From the NCBI GenBank assembly GCA_934463455.1, contig CAKSJU010000124.1:1-5387 (forward strand): a stretch of 5,387 nt of DNA, written 5' to 3'. The position numbers and the translations under genes are program-made. This DNA comes from an uncultured Clostridia bacterium. Lineage in GTDB: Bacteria > Bacillota > Clostridia > UBA1381. Shown here one piece after another: positions 5,297 through 5,387 of this stretch. Below the pieces are notes generated by a model, which was not told where the DNA came from, did not search any database, and saw nothing but the letters and a program-made list of their open reading frames with translations. How positions within the stretch are numbered: position 1 is the first letter of the stretch; every line of letters starts with the position of its first letter.

Positions 5297-5327
5297 GGGC
5301 TGAAAGTCGAAATCCGGCTCTCAGCCC
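5297..5327 (+). promoter_or_regulatory. Strong hairpin at the predicted 5' end of the next transcript
   Basis: The 31 bases fold completely: GGGCTGA (5297-5303) pairs with TCAGCCC (5321-5327), one A-C mismatch follows, and AGTCG (5305-5309) pairs with CGGCT (5315-5319) around the loop AAATC, with one T-G wobble. The sequence after it is ACAAAAACTA, not a T tract, so it is not a rightward terminator. A hairpin at the very 5' end commonly shields mRNA from 5' decay, and this one could also bind a regulator. No known riboswitch was recognised. Confidence 0.5.
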
Positions 5328-5370
5328 ACAAAAACTACTTAGATTATATTATCATTTTGGAGTAAATTTT

Positions 5371-5387
5371 GAGGTTTACACAAAATG
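5371..5387 (+). promoter_or_regulatory. Ribosome binding site and possible start codon of the next gene
   Basis: GAGG (5371-5374) lies ten bases before an ATG that forms the last three bases of the window (5385-5387). With the upstream promoter and leader this suggests a new gene reading rightward, but no coding sequence is available to confirm it or name it. Confidence 0.4.

Overview
The window reads as housekeeping chromosome from an AT-rich Gram-positive bacterium, most likely class Clostridia (Bacillota). Three things support this: strong purine-rich ribosome binding sites, TTGACT/TATAAT-type promoters with 17-base spacers, and the gene order SRP RNA - dnaX - ybaB/ebfC - recR with a serine tRNA nearby, which is the arrangement known from Bacillus subtilis (tRNA-Ser, scr, dnaX, yaaK, recR). 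A gut or anaerobic Clostridia source is a guess from protein flavour, not something the sequence proves.

Left part (1-383): a serine tRNA (anticodon CGA) on the minus strand, cut by the window edge, with its own promoter. It is followed by an intergenic stretch holding a folded AT-rich element, a rightward intrinsic terminator and then a strong rightward promoter. Middle left (384-1962): a GH13 (alpha-amylase superfamily) glycoside hydrolase gene, split by one extra A at about 1257-1258. All catalytic residues are otherwise present, so this is either a very young pseudogene or a sequencing error. It stands between the tRNA and the SRP RNA, which are adjacent in B. subtilis.

Middle (1992-4000): a promoter, the small-type signal recognition particle RNA ending in a T tract, a short palindrome-bearing leader, and dnaX (tau subunit of the DNA polymerase III clamp loader, 593 aa, GTG start). 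dnaX carries two A8 runs in the same reading phase, which could yield a short gamma-like product of about 418 aa. Right part (4081-5139): ybaB/ebfC (nucleoid-associated protein) and recR (recombination mediator), separated by a terminator-like hairpin. The end (5140-5387) is a regulatory region with a long inverted repeat, a candidate promoter and a strong hairpin at the predicted 5' end of the next transcript, whose start codon may be the last three bases of the window.

The genes serve protein export (SRP RNA), replication (DnaX), nucleoid organisation (YbaB) and recombinational repair (RecR). I found no CRISPR array, insertion sequence, toxin-antitoxin pair or other obviously new system. 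The points most worth checking are the dnaX slippage sites, the precise GH13 frameshift and two unexplained folded intergenic elements.
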